Assembly: GCF_040066175.1 (NCBI RefSeq)
Contig: NZ_JBEAAM010000016.1
Location: 1 to 64,000 of the forward strand
Source of the DNA: Solimonas sp040066175
GTDB lineage: Bacteria > Pseudomonadota > Gammaproteobacteria > Nevskiales > Nevskiaceae
DNA length: 64,000 bases
Reading direction: 5' to 3'
Of the stretch, positions 50,690 through 59,281 are shown one piece after another; position 1 is the stretch's first letter, and every line of letters begins with the position of its first letter. The translations under genes and the position numbers were made by a program. The notes under the pieces are model-generated. The model was not told where the DNA came from. It did not search any database and saw only the letters and a program-made list of their open reading frames with translations.

Positions 50690-52579
50690 GTGAACGATGG
50701 GGGCCACGGCCAGTTCGGCCTGCTGCGCGCGCGGCGTTTCGGACCGTTCTTCGTCACGCAGACGCTGGGCGCGCTCAATGACAACGTCTTCAAGAACGCG
50801 CTGGTCATCCTGGTCACCTTCGGTATCGCCGGGTTGTCGCCGGACGACGTGAATTTCTACGTCAATCTCGCCGGCGGGCTGTTCATCCTGCCGTTCTTCC
50901 TGTTCTCGGCGACGGCCGGGCAGATCGCCGAGAAGTACGAGAAGGCCGCGCTGATCCGCGTCATCAAACTCCTCGAAATCGTGATCATGGGCCTGGCAAC
51001 GGTCGGCCTGATGACGGAGAGCGTGGCTTTTTTGCTCGCTGTGCTGTTCCTGATGGGCACGCAGTCGGCGCTGTTCGGCCCGGTGAAATACTCGATCCTG
51101 CCGCAGCATCTGCGCGAGGAGGAACTGGTCGGCGGCAACGCGCTGGTCGAAGCGGCCACGTTCCTGGCAATCCTGCTCGGCACGATGTTCGGCGGCTGGC
51201 TGATCGCGCAGCACGGCGGCGCGCAGTGGGTGTCGGCGGCCGTCGTCGTCGTCGCGATCCTCGGCTACCTGGCGTCTCGCGGCATTCCGCCTGCGGCGGC
51301 GACAGCGCCGGACCTGCGGATCAACTGGAACCCGCTGACCGAGACCTGGCGCAACTTCCGCTTCATGCAGACCAACCGCACGGTGCTGCTGTCGGTACTC
51401 GGTATCTCCTGGTTCTGGTTCTACGGCGCGGTGTTCCTGTCGCAGCTGCCGAACTACACCAAGACGATCCTCGGCGGTGACGAAAGTGTCGTCACGCTGC
51501 TGTTGACGGTGTTCTCGCTGGGCATCGGCATCGGCTCGCTGTTGTGCGAGCGCCTGTCCGGGCACAAGGTCGAGATCGGCCTGGTGCCGCTGGGCTCGAT
51601 CGGCCTGACGCTGTTCGGCATCGACCTGTACCTCGCGCAGCCGGATGCCGCCGTCACCGCTGGACTCTCGGCCAGCGCGTTCCTGGAGATCGCCAACAAT
51701 CACCGCGTGCTGTGGGATCTGCTGCTGACCGGCATCTTCGGCGGCTTCTACATCGTGCCGCTGTACGCGCTGATCCAGACGCGCTCTGAGCCCAGCCACC
51801 GCTCGCGCATCATCGCCGGCAACAACATCCTCAACGCCCTGTTCATGGTCGTCGCCGCGATTGTCGCGGTGGTCTTTCTCAATGCCGGCCTGAGCATCCC
51901 GCAGTTGCTGCTCACCGTCGCGCTGATGAACGCCGCCGTCGCGGTGTTCATCTACTCGCTGGTGCCCGAGTTCCTGATGCGCTTCCTGGTGTGGATGCTG
52001 ATCAACACGCTCTACCGCATCAGGAAGACCGGCCTCGAACACATCCCCGACGAAGGCCCGGCGGTGATCGTGTGCAACCACGTCAGCTTCGTCGATGCGC
52101 TGATCCTCGGCGGCAACATCCGCCGCCCGGTGCGTTTCGTCATGTACTACAAGATCTTCCGCATCCCGCTGCTGAAATTCATTTTCCGCACCGCGCGGGC
52201 GATTCCGATCGCCGGCAGCAAGGAAGACCCGGCACTCATGGAAAAGGCCTTTGCCGAGGTCGAGGCGGCGCTGAAGAACGGCGACGTGGTCGGCATCTTC
52301 CCCGAAGGCGCGCTCACGCCCGACGGCGAGATCAAGACCTTCCGCCCCGGCATCGAGCGCATCCTCCGGGCCACGCCGGTGCCGGTCGTGCCGATGGCGC
52401 TGCGCGGGCTCTGGGGCAGTTTCTTCTCGCGCCGCGACAATGCGCTCAAGCGCGCGCGCCTGCCGCGGCGTTTCTGGTCGAAGATCGAGATGGTCGCCGG
52501 CGCACCGGTGCCGGCGGCACAGGCGAGCGCCGCGGCGCTGGAACAGCGCGTGCGTGAGTTGCGCGGCGAGCTGGCCTGA
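50690..52579 (+). CDS. MFS transporter fused to 1-acyl-glycerol-3-phosphate acyltransferase domain
   Basis: A 629-residue fusion. Residues about 10-410 form an LplT-like major-facilitator transporter (FFVTQTLGALNDNVFKNALVI). Residues about 430-625 form a PlsC acyltransferase with CNHVSFVDALI (HX4D) and GIFPEGAL. In many bacteria the same fusion continues with an AMP-binding acyl-ACP synthetase (LplT-Aas), which is absent here. The likely role is flipping and reacylating lysophospholipids at the inner membrane. The GTG at 50690 was chosen because GGGGAG lies seven bases upstream; an ATG at 50648 is the alternative. Confidence 0.85.
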   Translation: MNDGGHGQFGLLRARRFGPFFVTQTLGALNDNVFKNALVILVTFGIAGLSPDDVNFYVNLAGGLFILPFFLFSATAGQIAEKYEKAALIRVIKLLEIVIMGLATVGLMTESVAFLLAVLFLMGTQSALFGPVKYSILPQHLREEELVGGNALVEAATFLAILLGTMFGGWLIAQHGGAQWVSAAVVVVAILGYLASRGIPPAAATAPDLRINWNPLTETWRNFRFMQTNRTVLLSVLGISWFWFYGAVFLSQLPNYTKTILGGDESVVTLLLTVFSLGIGIGSLLCERLSGHKVEIGLVPLGSIGLTLFGIDLYLAQPDAAVTAGLSASAFLEIANNHRVLWDLLLTGIFGGFYIVPLYALIQTRSEPSHRSRIIAGNNILNALFMVVAAIVAVVFLNAGLSIPQLLLTVALMNAAVAVFIYSLVPEFLMRFLVWMLINTLYRIRKTGLEHIPDEGPAVIVCNHVSFVDALILGGNIRRPVRFVMYYKIFRIPLLKFIFRTARAIPIAGSKEDPALMEKAFAEVEAALKNGDVVGIFPEGALTPDGEIKTFRPGIERILRATPVPVVPMALRGLWGSFFSRRDNALKRARLPRRFWSKIEMVAGAPVPAAQASAAALEQRVRELRGELA

Positions 52580-52590
52580 GGCGCCGGACC

Positions 52591-53061
52591 TCAGGCGCGG
52601 TGGTAGGGGTGATTCGCCAGCAGGCTCCACGCACGGAACAGCTGTTCGGCGACGAGCACGCGCACCAGCGCGTGCGGCAGCGTCAGGCGCGACAGGCTCC
52701 ACTTCTGGTGCGCGCGTGACAGCACCTCGGGTGCATGGCCGTCCGGTCCGCCGACCAGCAGACAGGTGTCGCGCCCGGACTGCATCCACGCCTTGAGTTC
52801 GCCGGACCAGTCCACGCTGCTCAGCTGACGTCCATGCTCGTCGAGCGCGACGATCAGGCTGTCACGCGGAATCGCCTTGAGTATCTTCGCGCCTTCCTGC
52901 TGCCTGGCGCGGGCGATGTCGCCGTTCTTGCCGCGCTGCGCCGGCGCGATCTCGATCAGCTCCAGACGGCATTCGTGCGGCAGGCGCGCGGCATAGTCCG
53001 CGTAAGCCGTCTCCACCCATCCGGGCATGCGCGTCCCGACCGCGATCAGGTGGATGCGCAC
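52591..53061 (-). CDS. rlmH: 23S rRNA pseudouridine-1915 N3-methyltransferase RlmH
   Basis: A 156-residue SPOUT methyltransferase with the knot motifs LLVGGPDGH and LSRLTLPHALVRVLVAEQLFRAW and the end NHPYHRA, the canonical RlmH C-terminus. The length is as expected. It lies 15 bases after rsfS in the holA-proA-nadD-rsfS-rlmH series. It acts on the same helix 69 as RluD. Confidence 0.95.
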   Translation of the reverse strand: MRIHLIAVGTRMPGWVETAYADYAARLPHECRLELIEIAPAQRGKNGDIARARQQEGAKILKAIPRDSLIVALDEHGRQLSSVDWSGELKAWMQSGRDTCLLVGGPDGHAPEVLSRAHQKWSLSRLTLPHALVRVLVAEQLFRAWSLLANHPYHRA

Positions 53062-53076
53062 GGACGCAGCGCCGGA

Positions 53077-53607
53077 TCAGCGCTTGGCTTGGGTCCTGGA
53101 TCGGGCGGCCGTCTTGCGCGGCGCCTTGGCGACGGCAGATTTCTTCGCCGCGGACTTCTTGCCGGCAGGCTTGGCCGTCTTCTGGGCCGCCTTCTTGTCG
53201 GCCTTCTTGGCGGCCTTCTTTGCCGCCGTCTTGCGCGGCTTGGACTCGACGACCGGCAGCGCCTCGTCCACCGTCCACAGCTTTTCCAGCTGATAGTGCG
53301 CGCGCGCCTGCGCCTGCATCACGTGCACGACGACCCCGCCCAGATCGACCAGCACCCACTCGCCGGCCTCCTCGCCCTCGATACCCATCGGCGCGTAACC
53401 GGCCTGCTTGGCTTCCTGCCAGACGTTCTGTGCCAGCGACTTGACGTGGCGGTTCGACGTGCCCGTGCAGATGATCATCGTGTCGGTGACCGTGGTCAGC
53501 TTCTGGACATCGAGCACCCGGATGTCCTGCCCCTTGAGGTCTTCGAGGGCATCGACCGCGATCTTGGCGAGCCTGGACAGCTTCGGGTGCTTAGTGTGTG
53601 GTCGCAT
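53077..53607 (-). CDS. rsfS: Ribosomal silencing factor RsfS with Lys/Ala-rich tail
   Basis: Residues 1-118 are a standard RsfS (VDALEDLKGQDIRVLDVQKL, MIICTGTSNRHVKSLAQNV, WVLVDLGGVVVHVMQAQARAHYQLEKLW), which blocks subunit joining by binding L14 in starvation. Residues 121-176 form an added tail with 17 Lys, 17 Ala and 5 Arg among 56 residues, in AAKK-type repeats like histone H1 or AlgP. Usual RsfS proteins end near 105-120. The tail is in the same frame without a break, so it is probably real. It overlaps nadD by 17 bases. Confidence 0.92.
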   Translation of the reverse strand: MRPHTKHPKLSRLAKIAVDALEDLKGQDIRVLDVQKLTTVTDTMIICTGTSNRHVKSLAQNVWQEAKQAGYAPMGIEGEEAGEWVLVDLGGVVVHVMQAQARAHYQLEKLWTVDEALPVVESKPRKTAAKKAAKKADKKAAQKTAKPAGKKSAAKKSAVAKAPRKTAARSRTQAKR

Positions 53608-54253
53608 CGTCGTCCTGGATCAGGGCCGCGCGATCCGCGGCCGTCATGGCATTGAGTATGGCATCGGGGACCAGCCCGCGCACCGAATGGCCCTGACGCA
53701 GCAGGCGGCGGATCCGCGTCGAGGAGATGTCCAGCATCGGCAGTTCGAACTGGAACCAGCGGCCGGCGGGCGCGGCGCGCAACTCGGTGGCGTCGTAGGC
53801 GCGGCGCGGCGCCAGCATCTCGCGCGTTTCCACCGACGGATCGAGCAAGGAGCCGGGGCGCGACACGACCGCCAGATGCGCCAGTGCGAGCAGTTCCGGC
53901 CAGCGATGCCAGGTGTGCAGATGCTGGAACGCATCCGCACCCATCAGCAGCACCAGCGAGGCGCGCGGAAACGCCTCCCGCAGATCGGTCAGCGTGTCCA
54001 CTGTGAACGAAGGTCCATCACGCAGGATCTCGCGGTCGTCGGCTACCAGCCCGCGCTCGCGGCGCACCGCCAGGCGCACCCACTCCAGCCGCCGCTGCGG
54101 CGGGACCTTCGAGTCGGGCCGGTGCGGCGGGTGCGCAGTGGGAATCAGGCGTACCTGCTGCAAGCCCAGACGCTCGCGTGCCTCGATCGCCAGACGCAGA
54201 TGGCCGTTGTGGAAGGGCGCAAACGCACCGCCGAAGATGCCGATCGCCTTCAT
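53591..54253 (-). CDS. nadD: Nicotinate-nucleotide adenylyltransferase
   Basis: A 220-residue enzyme forming nicotinic acid adenine dinucleotide, the substrate of the NadE encoded at 25135-26778. The nucleotidyltransferase motifs GIFGGAFAPFHNGHLRLAIE and DISSTRIRRLLRQG are intact. It lies 95 bases after proA, a gap that holds heptamer repeats, and overlaps rsfS downstream. Confidence 0.95.
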   Translation of the reverse strand: MKAIGIFGGAFAPFHNGHLRLAIEARERLGLQQVRLIPTAHPPHRPDSKVPPQRRLEWVRLAVRRERGLVADDREILRDGPSFTVDTLTDLREAFPRASLVLLMGADAFQHLHTWHRWPELLALAHLAVVSRPGSLLDPSVETREMLAPRRAYDATELRAAPAGRWFQFELPMLDISSTRIRRLLRQGHSVRGLVPDAILNAMTAADRAALIQDDDATTH

Positions 54254-54313
54254 GCGTGTGACGTGTGCGGCGAGATGTCAGGCCACGCTGCGATCAAGCA
54301 GTATGCTTCCCGC

Positions 54314-54341
54314 GCCTCACGCCTCACGCCTGACGCCTCAC
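54314..54341. repeat. Four tandem heptamers
   Basis: GCCTCAC occurs four times head to tail, the third copy changed to GCCTGAC, in the 95-base gap between proA and nadD. It is a small slippage repeat of no evident function. Confidence 0.6.
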
Positions 54342-54348
54342 GTTCGCG

Positions 54349-55644
54349 TCACCGCACCGAACCGTCGCCAAGCACGACCCACTTGAGCGTGGTCAGGCCC
54401 TCGAGGCCGACCGGACCGCGGGCGTGGAACTTGTCGGTGCTGATGCCGATCTCCGCCCCCAGACCGTACTCGTAGCCGTCGGCGAAGCGCGTCGAGGCAT
54501 TGACCATCACCGAGCTGGAATCGACTTCGCGGACGAAACGGCGGATGCGGCTGTAGTTCTCGGACACGATCGCGTCGGTGTGATGCGAGCCGTAGGTCTC
54601 GATGTGTTCGATCGCGGCTTCCAGGCCATCGACGATGCGGATCGACAGGATCGGCGCGAGATACTCGGTGCGCCAGTCTTCCTCCGTCGCCGGCCGGGCT
54701 TCGCCGATCAGCTTGCAGGTCGCCGGGCAGCCGCGCAGCTCGACGCCGGCCTCCAGGTAGATCCGGCCCAGTTCCGGCAACACGCGTTCTGCAATCGCCT
54801 TGTCAACCAGCAGCGTCTCCATCGTGTTACAGGTGCCGTAGCGCTGCGTCTTGGCGTTGACCGCGATGGCAATCGCCTTCTCGGGATCCGCCGCGCCATC
54901 GATGTACACGTGGCAGATGCCGTCGAGGTGCTTGATCACCGGCACCTTGGCCGCCTCCGCAACCGCCGCGACCAGGCCCTTGCCGCCGCGCGGAATGACC
55001 ACATCGACGTACTCGGGCATCGCGACCATCTCGGTGACCGTGCGGCGATCGGTGATGTCGAGCACCTGCACGGTCTCGCGCGGCAGGCCGGCGTCGGTCA
55101 GCGCGCGTTCGATGCAGCGCGCGATCGCCAGATTCGAGCGCAGCGCCTCGGAGCCGCCGCGCAGGATCGCCGCGTTGCCCGACTTCAGGCACAGGGCCGC
55201 AGCGTCCGCGGTCACGTTGGGCCTGGATTCGTAGATGATGCCAACCACGCCCAGCGGCACGCGCATGCGGCCGACCTGGATACCGGACGGACGCAGCTTG
55301 AGTTCGTGCAGCTCGCCGACCGGGTCGGGCAGACTGGCGATCTGCTGCACGCCGTCGGCCATCGCGGCGATGCGCGCAGGATTGAGCTCCAGACGATCGA
55401 GCATCGCCTCGTCGAGCTTGGCGCCGCGCCCATCGCGCAGATCCGCGGCATTGGCCGCCTGGATCGCCGCCGCCTCGTCACGCAGGATCTGCGCCAGCGA
55501 GAACAGGCACGCATTCTTGATGCCGGTGTCGGCCCGCGCGATGGCGCGCGCAGCGGCGCGCGCCTTCTCGCCGCGTTCGCGCATGTAGGCGGCGATACTG
55601 TCGGTCTTGGCTTTGGGTGACTTGGCGGACGGTGCGGGGCTCAT
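54349..55644 (-). CDS. proA: Glutamate-5-semialdehyde dehydrogenase (gamma-glutamyl phosphate reductase)
   Basis: A 431-residue enzyme of proline synthesis, in the aldehyde-dehydrogenase fold. GIIYESRPNVTADAAALCLKSGNA and IPRGGKGLVAAVAE precede the catalytic cysteine in RYGTCNTMETLLVD. The end VLGDGSVR is typical. The ATG overlaps the holA stop as ATGA. The partner proB is not in the window. Confidence 0.96.
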   Translation of the reverse strand: MSPAPSAKSPKAKTDSIAAYMRERGEKARAAARAIARADTGIKNACLFSLAQILRDEAAAIQAANAADLRDGRGAKLDEAMLDRLELNPARIAAMADGVQQIASLPDPVGELHELKLRPSGIQVGRMRVPLGVVGIIYESRPNVTADAAALCLKSGNAAILRGGSEALRSNLAIARCIERALTDAGLPRETVQVLDITDRRTVTEMVAMPEYVDVVIPRGGKGLVAAVAEAAKVPVIKHLDGICHVYIDGAADPEKAIAIAVNAKTQRYGTCNTMETLLVDKAIAERVLPELGRIYLEAGVELRGCPATCKLIGEARPATEEDWRTEYLAPILSIRIVDGLEAAIEHIETYGSHHTDAIVSENYSRIRRFVREVDSSSVMVNASTRFADGYEYGLGAEIGISTDKFHARGPVGLEGLTTLKWVVLGDGSVR

Positions 55645-56660
55645 CGGATCTTGCGCTGGGCCGCGCCACTGGCGGCGAGCGACAATGTTAGCAATTCTTC
55701 CCAGGCCGCAGACTCCTGGCCGGTCTTGACCATGCGGTCGATGCGCGCCGCCTGGCGCAGCCAGCCCATCGCCTCGCCCGGCCGGATGCGCGGCAAGGCC
55801 TTGATATAGCGAGCCTGCTGAAAGCGGCGGATGCCGGCCGCGTCGCAGGCGGAAGAGGCGTCGCGGGTGCGCGAATAGACCAGCGACGCCTTGATCAGCT
55901 GGCGCAGCATCCACAGCAGCGCGCTGAGCACTTCCAGCGGCGCGAATCCTTCTTCGCGCAGACGCTCCAGGCTGCGCACCGCGCCCACCGCATCAGCGTC
56001 GAGCACGCGGTCGTTCAGATCGAAAGCCTCGAAGCGTGCGCTGTCGGCGACCGCCTGAGTCAGCTGCTCGGCGGAAACGCGCTGGCCCGGGAACAGCAGT
56101 GCCAGCTTGGCAATATCCTGGGCGGCGGCGAGCAGATTGCCCTCGGTGCGCTCTGCGAGCAGCCTGAGCGCGTCAGGGTCCAGACCCAGGCCCGCAGACC
56201 GGCAGCGCGCTTCGAGACAGCCGTGCAATTCACCGGCCTTGACCGGCCAGGCATAGACACTGACGCCGGCGCCATCGAGCGCCTTGTACCAGGCCGCCTC
56301 GCGCGCGCGGCCGTCGAGCGCGCCGCAGACCACCAGCAGCAGCACGTCCTGCGGCGGACGTCGCGCGATCTCCTGCAGCAGTTTGCGCCCGTCGTCGTCG
56401 GGACCGGCCGCCATGCGCACCTCGACGATGCGGCGGCTGGCGAACAGCGACAGGCTCGCGCAGCTCTCCACCAGACGCTGCCACTCGAAACCGCGCTCGA
56501 CGTCCAGCACCTCGCGCTCGCTGTAACCGTCCTTGCGCGCCCGGGCGCGGATCGCGTCCAGGGTCTCCTGGATCAGCAGCGGCTCCTCGCCCGCGACCAG
56601 GTACAGGGGCGCGAGACCCTTGGCGAGATGGGCGTCGATCTGGGCGGGCTTGAGCTGCAC
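55641..56660 (-). CDS. holA: DNA polymerase III delta subunit
   Basis: A 339-residue clamp-loader subunit. It has the N-terminal AAA+-like domain (LYLVAGEEPLLIQETLDAIR, VLLLVVCGALDGRAREAAWYKALDGAGV) and helical domains with ALRLLAERTEGNLLAAAQDIAKLAL. It opens the beta clamp in replication. In most Gammaproteobacteria lptE precedes holA; here coq7 is divergent instead. Confidence 0.94.
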   Translation of the reverse strand: MQLKPAQIDAHLAKGLAPLYLVAGEEPLLIQETLDAIRARARKDGYSEREVLDVERGFEWQRLVESCASLSLFASRRIVEVRMAAGPDDDGRKLLQEIARRPPQDVLLLVVCGALDGRAREAAWYKALDGAGVSVYAWPVKAGELHGCLEARCRSAGLGLDPDALRLLAERTEGNLLAAAQDIAKLALLFPGQRVSAEQLTQAVADSARFEAFDLNDRVLDADAVGAVRSLERLREEGFAPLEVLSALLWMLRQLIKASLVYSRTRDASSACDAAGIRRFQQARYIKALPRIRPGEAMGWLRQAARIDRMVKTGQESAAWEELLTLSLAASGAAQRKIR

Positions 56661-56703
56661 GGGGTGTTCGTCGGTCGGCGGACGTGGATTCTAGCGGTGG
56701 CGA

Positions 56704-56717
56704 TAGAATGGCGCGCA
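56704..56717 (+). promoter_or_regulatory. -10 element adjacent to coq7 start (leaderless candidate)
   Basis: TAGAAT (56704-56709, five of six consensus) ends seven bases before the ATG at 56717, so a transcript would begin on or next to the start codon. No ribosome-binding site precedes either ATG. No good -35 is seen in the 56-base gap with holA. Confidence 0.4.
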
Positions 56718-57361
56718 TGAGCCGTCACCTGTCACCGACCGATCACCTGCTATCCGCACTCGATCGCGCGCTCTCGCGACTCGTCGACCCGGCGCGTCAG
56801 GATGCGGCCCGACCCAGCCCCGCGCCCGGCGTCGCGGATCCCGCATTCGACGAACGCACGCGCGCGCATGTCGCCGGTCTGATGCGGGTCAACCACGCCG
56901 GCGAAGTCGCCGCGCAGGCGCTCTACCGGGGACAGGCGCTGGTCGCCCGCGACGAGGCCACACGACGGAAGCTGCTCGATGCGGCGCGTGAGGAACAGGA
57001 CCACCTGCGCTGGTGCGAGGCGCGCCTGCGCGAACTGGGCGACCAGCCGAGCCGGCTGCAGCCGCTCTGGTACGCGGGCTCGTTCGTCATCGGCGCGGCC
57101 GCCGGTCTGGCCGGCGATGCGTGGAGCTTCGGCTTCGTCGATGAGACCGAGCGCCAGGTGTCCGCACATCTGGGCGAGCATATCGGCCAGCTGCCGCCGG
57201 ACGATCAGCGCAGCCGCGCGATTCTTGAACGGATGCGCGCGGACGAGGAGCGGCATGGCCGCGCAGCGCGCGAAGCGGGTGGACGGCCGCTACCGGAGCC
57301 GGTGCGCCAGCTGATGCGCCAGATCGCGCGCGTGATGAAGTTCAGCGCCTACCGGATCTGA
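56717..57361 (+). CDS. coq7: Demethoxyubiquinone hydroxylase Coq7
   Basis: A 214-residue diiron hydroxylase of late ubiquinone synthesis. Ligand motifs are MRVNHAGEVAAQALYRGQ, REEQDHLRWCE, DETERQVSAHLGEH and RADEERHGRAA, matching the duplicated ExxH pattern of the family. The start at 56717 is preferred over 56708 because the putative -10 overlaps the latter; the two differ by three residues. It supplies quinone for the petABC-encoded bc1 complex. Confidence 0.93.
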   Translation: MSRHLSPTDHLLSALDRALSRLVDPARQDAARPSPAPGVADPAFDERTRAHVAGLMRVNHAGEVAAQALYRGQALVARDEATRRKLLDAAREEQDHLRWCEARLRELGDQPSRLQPLWYAGSFVIGAAAGLAGDAWSFGFVDETERQVSAHLGEHIGQLPPDDQRSRAILERMRADEERHGRAAREAGGRPLPEPVRQLMRQIARVMKFSAYRI

Positions 57362-57368
57362 GCGCCGG

Positions 57369-58280
57369 TCAGCGGCGCTCGTCCGGACAGGACGTGCGCT
57401 CGGTCTGCACGGTGACATGCCGCACGCGGTGATGTGCGTGCACCCAATCCTTGATGTCGCGCACGACGCGCTCGTCATCGGCCCCTTCGGCGAGGACCGC
57501 ATGCAGGGTCATCACCGAACGCTCCGGCGTCAGCATCCAGTGATGGACGTGGTGCACGCTGCGCACGCCGGCGACCTGTGCGGGCAGCGACTGCGCGAAT
57601 GCCGCCGCGTCGAAGCCCTGCGGCGTGCCTTCGAGCAACACATGGGCCGACTCCCGCACCAGCCGCCCCGCACTGCGCAGGATCAGCCCGGCGACCAGCA
57701 GCGACAGCAGGGGATCGATCAGCGTCCAGCCGGTGGCCAGGATCACCAGCGACGCGACGATCGCGGCCACCGAACCGAGCAGGTCGCCAAGCACGTGCAG
57801 CAGCGCTCCGCGAACATTCATGTCGTGTGCGTGGCCGCCGCGCAAAACCGCGAAAGCCAGCAGGTTCACGACCAGCCCGGCGGTCGCGACGGCCAGCATC
57901 GTGCCGGCGATGATCTGCGGCGGCGCCAGCAGGCGCTGCACCGCCTCGAAGACGATCCAGCCGACGATCAGCAGCAGCGCGAGGCCATTGACGAAGGCGA
58001 TCAGCACCGGAACGCGGTGATAGCCGTAGGAACGGCGGGCGTCCGGCGGACGCCGAGCCTGCACCTGGGCCCACAGGGCCAGGGCCAGGGCCAGCGCGTC
58101 GGTGAGCATGTGACCGGCGTCGGCGAGCAGCGCCAGCGAGCCGGACCACAGGCCGCCGGCCACTTCGACGAGCATGAAGCCGGCGGTGAGCAGCAGCGCC
58201 AGGCGCAGGCGCCCGATGCCGTCGCCGGCGTCGTGGCGGTGGCTATGCCCGTGGGCGTGGTCGTGGGGATGGTCGTGCAC
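57369..58280 (-). CDS. CDF-family zinc/divalent-cation exporter
   Basis: A 303-residue cation diffusion facilitator. A His-rich N-terminus (HDHPHDHAHGHSHRHD), six TM helices with the zinc-site HxxxD pairs ADAGHMLTDALAL (TM2) and LLHVLGDLLGSV (TM5), and a C-terminal cytoplasmic domain (VRSVHHVHHWML) mark the ZitB/CzcD type. It exports zinc, cadmium or cobalt by proton antiport. The GTG at 58280 gives the family N-terminus; a TTG at 58322 lies close to the speD terminator and is less likely. Confidence 0.9.
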   Translation of the reverse strand: MHDHPHDHAHGHSHRHDAGDGIGRLRLALLLTAGFMLVEVAGGLWSGSLALLADAGHMLTDALALALALWAQVQARRPPDARRSYGYHRVPVLIAFVNGLALLLIVGWIVFEAVQRLLAPPQIIAGTMLAVATAGLVVNLLAFAVLRGGHAHDMNVRGALLHVLGDLLGSVAAIVASLVILATGWTLIDPLLSLLVAGLILRSAGRLVRESAHVLLEGTPQGFDAAAFAQSLPAQVAGVRSVHHVHHWMLTPERSVMTLHAVLAEGADDERVVRDIKDWVHAHHRVRHVTVQTERTSCPDERR

Positions 58281-58327
58281 GGCAGACAGGGTGAAAACGA
58301 TCAGGGCGAAGCTTAGCCGCAAACGGC

Positions 58328-58350
58328 GAAGGCGGCCTGCGGCCGCCTTC
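58328..58350 (-). terminator. Terminator hairpin downstream of speD
   Basis: GAAGGCGGCC/GGCCGCCTTC forms a 10-bp perfect stem with loop TGC, 22 bases after the speD stop. It is followed on the minus strand by a short GCCGTTTG rather than a long T-run. It separates speD from the CDF gene. Confidence 0.65.
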
Positions 58351-58371
58351 CCGGATCTGCGTTCCTTACCT

Positions 58372-59184
58372 TCAGCGCGAAATGTTCATGCCGTAGAAGA
58401 TCTCGCTGATCTCGTGATTGACGTTGTCGCGGATCTTCTTGGCCTCGCGCGGCGGCAGCTCGGTGACGCCTTCACCGAACAGGTAGGTATCGAGATCCAG
58501 CTCCTTCAGGCGCATCTTCGTGTGGAAGATGAACTCCTGATAGACGTTGACGTCGATCATCTGGTAGCGGTTCTTGATGTCCGCCGACAGGAAATCCTGA
58601 ATCGACTCGACGTTGTGGTCGATGAAATGCTTCATGCCGCGCACGTTGCGGGTGAAGCCGCGCACGCGGTAATCCATCACGACGATGTCGGACTCGAAGG
58701 ACTTGATCAGGTAGTTCAGGGCCTTGAGCGGCGAGATCTTGCCGCAGGTCGAGACGTCGATGTCGGCACGGAAGGTCGAGATGCCATTGTCCGGGTGCGT
58801 TTCCGGATAGGTGTGCACGGTGATGTGCGACTTGTCCAGGTGCGCGACCACGGATTCCTTGTCGTTCTTCTTCTTCGGCGTCGGCAGGCCGTCGTGGTGG
58901 CCTTCCGAGATCAGCATCGTCACCGAAGCGCCCTGCGGGTCGTAGTCCTGGCGCGCGACGTTGAGGATGTTGGCGCCGATGATGCGCGCCACCTCGGTCA
59001 GGATCGCGGTCAGACGCTCCGCGTTGTAGGCCTCGTCGATGTACTCGATGTACTCCTGCTGATGCTGCTTGGAGCGCGCATAGCAGATGTCGTAGATGTT
59101 GAACGACAGCGACTTGGTCAGGTTGTTGAAGCCGAGCAGCTTCAGCCTGGGGTTATTGGTTGGCTTGGGCTTGGCCTTGGCCAA
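58372..59184 (-). CDS. speD: S-adenosylmethionine decarboxylase proenzyme
   Basis: A 270-residue E. coli-type SpeD that makes decarboxylated AdoMet for spermidine synthesis. Self-cleavage would occur before the serine of LDKSHITVHTYPE, giving the pyruvoyl group. The C-terminus ISEIFYGMNIS is canonical. The gene order coq7, speD, osmC, crp, trpCDG is that of Pseudomonas, here with a CDF gene inserted between coq7 and speD. Confidence 0.96.
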   Translation of the reverse strand: MAKAKPKPTNNPRLKLLGFNNLTKSLSFNIYDICYARSKQHQQEYIEYIDEAYNAERLTAILTEVARIIGANILNVARQDYDPQGASVTMLISEGHHDGLPTPKKKNDKESVVAHLDKSHITVHTYPETHPDNGISTFRADIDVSTCGKISPLKALNYLIKSFESDIVVMDYRVRGFTRNVRGMKHFIDHNVESIQDFLSADIKNRYQMIDVNVYQEFIFHTKMRLKELDLDTYLFGEGVTELPPREAKKIRDNVNHEISEIFYGMNISR

Positions 59185-59211
59185 TGCAGTGCTCCGGTGA
59201 TGACAGACAGA

Positions 59212-59227
59212 CGCGCCGGCCGGCGCG
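59212..59227. repeat. 16-bp palindrome in the speD leader
   Basis: CGCGCCGGCCGGCGCG is a perfect palindrome in the 97-base gap between osmC and speD. In the speD mRNA it could form a hairpin about 30 bases before the ATG. No regulator is assigned. Confidence 0.4.
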
Positions 59228-59281
59228 GCCCCACAAAGTGCGGATTATGCGGCAATTCCGCGTCAAAACGATGTCACTGGC

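Noticed and set aside
54314..54341. Tandem heptamers as a CRISPR or phase-variation tract
   Set aside because: There are only four 7-base units, without spacers, between genes and not affecting a reading frame or a recognisable promoter.
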